Shown here: piece by piece, positions 6,961 through 7,235 of the stretch | How positions within the stretch are numbered: position 1 is the stretch's first letter | Layout of the letters: each line of letters opens with the position of its first letter | Source: Bacteroidales bacterium | GTDB lineage: Bacteria > Bacteroidota > Bacteroidia > Bacteroidales > UBA12481 | DNA: 7,235 nt | Assembly (NCBI GenBank): GCA_021160155.1 | Contig: JAGHDB010000125.1 | Span: 1-7,235 of the forward strand | Direction of reading: 5' to 3' | Made by a program: the position numbers and the translations under genes | Notes under the pieces: model-generated | Seen by the model: the letters and a program-made list of their open reading frames with translations, nothing else | Databases searched by the model: none | Told to the model about the DNA's origin: nothing

Positions 6961-6972
6961 GTTCTTTTTTAA
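6961..6972 (+). promoter_or_regulatory. boxA-like motif following P1
   Basis: GTTCTTTTTTAA resembles bacterial boxA (TGCTCTTTAACA in E. coli) and shares GAGTTCTTT (6959-6967) with the second motif at 7064-7072. It lies 20 nt after the P1 -7 box, so it would be at the very start of a P1 transcript. A role in antitermination is inferred from similarity and position only. Confidence 0.35.
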
Positions 6973-7009
6973 TGGTGGTTCAGATTTTAAATAAAAAAAA
7001 CATTTTCAT

Positions 7010-7040
7010 TTTGGTAAAAGATTTTTCTTGTATACCTTTG
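7010..7040 (+). promoter_or_regulatory. rRNA operon promoter P2
   Basis: TTTG (7010-7013), a 19-nt spacer, then TACCTTTG (7033-7040): a full match to both boxes of the Bacteroidota housekeeping promoter. A run of A and T precedes it (about 6987-7009). Expected start of transcription is around 7046, giving a leader of about 115 nt before 16S rRNA. Its -7 box lies exactly 99 bp downstream of the P1 -7 box, with the same spacer length. Confidence 0.82.
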
Positions 7041-7065
7041 CACCACTTTTCGCTGAAAGAAAAGA

Positions 7066-7080
7066 GTTCTTTGAAAAAAT
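7066..7080 (+). promoter_or_regulatory. boxA-like antitermination motif in the rRNA leader
   Basis: GTTCTTTGAAAAAAT matches the GTTCTTTGA wording commonly seen upstream of Bacteroidota rRNA genes and resembles E. coli boxA (TGCTCTTTAACA). Its place, between P2 and 16S, is where Nus-factor antitermination signals sit in rRNA operons. The role is inferred from similarity and position. Confidence 0.55.
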
Positions 7081-7098
7081 GAAGAGTAGACAGGTCGG

Positions 7099-7127
7099 TA
7101 AGGAAGAAGTCAATTTCCTTAGTTGAC
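7099..7127 (+). other. Overlapping alternative hairpins in the 16S leader
   Basis: TAAGGAA (7099-7105) can pair with TTCCTTA (7115-7121), a 7-bp stem with a 9-nt loop. GTCAA (7109-7113) can instead pair with TTGAC (7123-7127), a 5-bp stem with a 9-nt loop. The two exclude each other. The first is more stable by inspection. They could belong to rRNA leader folding or processing, but neither looks like an intrinsic terminator, as no U-run follows. Confidence 0.4.
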
Positions 7128-7160
7128 AGTAGTAAATCCAGAGCAAAGATTTAAACAATT

Positions 7161-7235
7161 ACAACGAAGAGTTTGATCCTGGCTCAGGATGAACGCTAGC
7201 GGTAGGCTTAACACATGCAAGTCGAGGGGTAACAG
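7161..7235 (+). rRNA. rrs: 16S ribosomal RNA, 5' end (partial, cut by the window edge)
   Basis: AGAGTTTGATCCTGGCTCAG (7168-7187) is the universal site at E. coli positions 8-27, which places the mature 5' end at about 7161. The following GGATGAACGCTAGCGG, then AGGCTTAACACATGCAAGTC and GAGGGGTAACAG, are typical of Bacteroidota, most like Bacteroidales. Only about 75 nt are present, so species or family cannot be assigned. It is transcribed from the tandem promoters just upstream. Confidence 0.98.

Larger units (their letters stand above)
6768..7160. other. 393-bp non-coding region: glycosyltransferase upstream region and rRNA operon control region
   Basis: No credible gene lies here. The left part (6768 to about 6890) is the upstream region of the minus-strand glycosyltransferase-pyrC unit. 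It holds a perfect short palindrome GCAATGATTGC (6821-6831) and two TTGCAA words (6781-6786, 6828-6833). A weak -7-like box on the minus strand, TATATTCG (6795-6788), has one mismatch to TAnnTTTG and no convincing -33 partner. The right part carries two tandem plus-strand promoters, AT-rich tracts before each, and the rRNA leader. Confidence 0.8.

Overview
The window looks like a piece of a Bacteroidota chromosome, probably order Bacteroidales. The evidence is the 5' end of a 16S rRNA gene at the right edge, with Bacteroidota-type wording (GGATGAACGCTAGCGG, then AGGCTTAACACATGCAAGTC). Promoters fit the phylum's unusual -33 TTTG / -7 TAnnTTTG pattern, and no strong Shine-Dalgarno sites were noticed. 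All five proteins look like housekeeping or cell-envelope genes of this phylum.

Layout, left to right. Positions 1-42 hold a short tandem repeat (hexamers in an 18-bp higher-order unit) that runs off the left edge and reaches into the stop codon of the first gene. 40-2223 (minus) encodes a secreted patatin-like phospholipase fused to a POTRA and an outer-membrane beta-barrel, the type Vd (PlpD-like) architecture. Its signal peptide is encoded by 7-bp tandem repeats, and a good phylum-type promoter sits just upstream. 2372-3385 (minus) is class I fructose-1,6-bisphosphatase. Divergently, with only 39 bp between start codons, 3425-4675 (plus) is a monofunctional aspartate kinase. Its stop codon overlaps by 4 bp the stop codon of the convergent dihydroorotase gene pyrC (4672-6018, minus). 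Upstream of pyrC and joined to it by an ATGA stop/start overlap is a family 2 glycosyltransferase of the polyprenyl-phosphate mannose synthase type (6015-6767, minus). From 6768 to 7160 there is no gene. The right part of this stretch is an rRNA operon control region with two tandem promoters and boxA-like leader motifs, and the 16S rRNA begins at about 7161.

The genes do not form one pathway. Fbp (gluconeogenesis), aspartate kinase (lysine, threonine, methionine and diaminopimelate synthesis), dihydroorotase (pyrimidines) and the prenyl-phosphate sugar transferase (envelope glycans) are ordinary biosynthetic functions packed very tightly. No mobile element, CRISPR array, tRNA gene or defence system was seen. 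The best leads are the simple repeats at both ends of the patatin-barrel gene, the metal-site Gln in dihydroorotase, and the duplicated rRNA promoter modules.
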